Below, piece by piece: positions 12,335 to 12,371 of a stretch of 12,371 nt of DNA. Where the stretch lies: assembly GCA_051881395.1 (NCBI GenBank), contig JBJEPU010000088.1:1-12371 (forward strand), given 5' to 3'. Position numbers and translations under genes: made by a program. The notes beneath the pieces are model-generated. The model had not been told where the DNA came from, did no database searches, and saw only the letters and a list, made by a program, of their open reading frames with translations. Numbering within the stretch: the first letter of the stretch is position 1; each line of letters starts with the position of its first letter. The stretch is from Fimenecus sp051881395. GTDB taxonomy: Bacteria; Bacillota; Clostridia; Oscillospirales; Acutalibacteraceae.

Positions 12335-12371
12335 TTGTCATCCTGAGCGAAGCGAAGGATCTCAAACAGCA
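12335..12371. repeat. Family A inverted-repeat element, copy 4 (cut by window edge)
   Basis: TTGTCATCCTGAGCG is followed by AAGCGAAGGATCTCAAACAG, matching 3596-3632 almost base for base. Only the left half is present, because the window ends. Confidence 0.8.

Overview
The window reads as a chromosomal segment of a low-to-mid GC, spore-forming member of the Clostridia (Firmicutes), plausibly an Oscillospirales/Ruminococcaceae-type gut organism. The evidence is a CIRCE-controlled hrcA-grpE-dnaK-dnaJ locus in the Gram-positive order, a Bacillus EndoA-type MazF toxin, two small spore-coat-like (CotF-type) helical proteins, and a secreted leucine-rich-repeat protein with a C-terminal dockerin-like module. 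The genus-level placement is inference.

Layout from left to right. (1) 1-654, leftward: the N-terminal 218 residues of shikimate dehydrogenase (aroE), cut by the window edge. (2) 655-1392: a gene-free mosaic of short inverted-repeat modules of at least three families. (3) 1393-1620, leftward: a small XRE-type repressor-like protein. It is divergent from a secreted BspA-like LRR/dockerin protein at 1789-3576. The space between them holds a good sigma-A promoter with a 10-3-10 palindrome filling its spacer. (4) 3577-4133: a second cluster of the same hairpin modules, then a strong terminator hairpin. (5) 4134-9118, leftward: hrcA, grpE, dnaK and dnaJ behind a textbook promoter and a perfect CIRCE operator. 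A 278-nt highly folded inverted-repeat element sits between dnaK and dnaJ. (6) 9315-11157, rightward: a short-chain dehydrogenase followed 13 nt later by a membrane-anchored alpha/beta hydrolase. (7) 11294-11641: a mazF/endoA toxin gene with no recognisable antitoxin beside it and its own terminator. (8) 11756-12284: two coat-like ORFs in different frames, the second without a convincing start. (9) 12285-12371: a terminator-like hairpin and the beginning of another copy of the dispersed repeat.

How the genes relate. HrcA represses its own operon at CIRCE, and GrpE, DnaK and DnaJ form the Hsp70 chaperone cycle. The XRE protein probably controls the divergent surface protein, and possibly itself. 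The SDR and hydrolase probably form a two-gene operon of unknown substrate. The observations most worth following up are the folded element inside the chaperone operon, the mosaic repeat arrays, the XRE operator/LRR-dockerin pair, and the frame problem in the coat-like genes. I did not see CRISPR arrays, tRNA or rRNA genes, or transposase genes.
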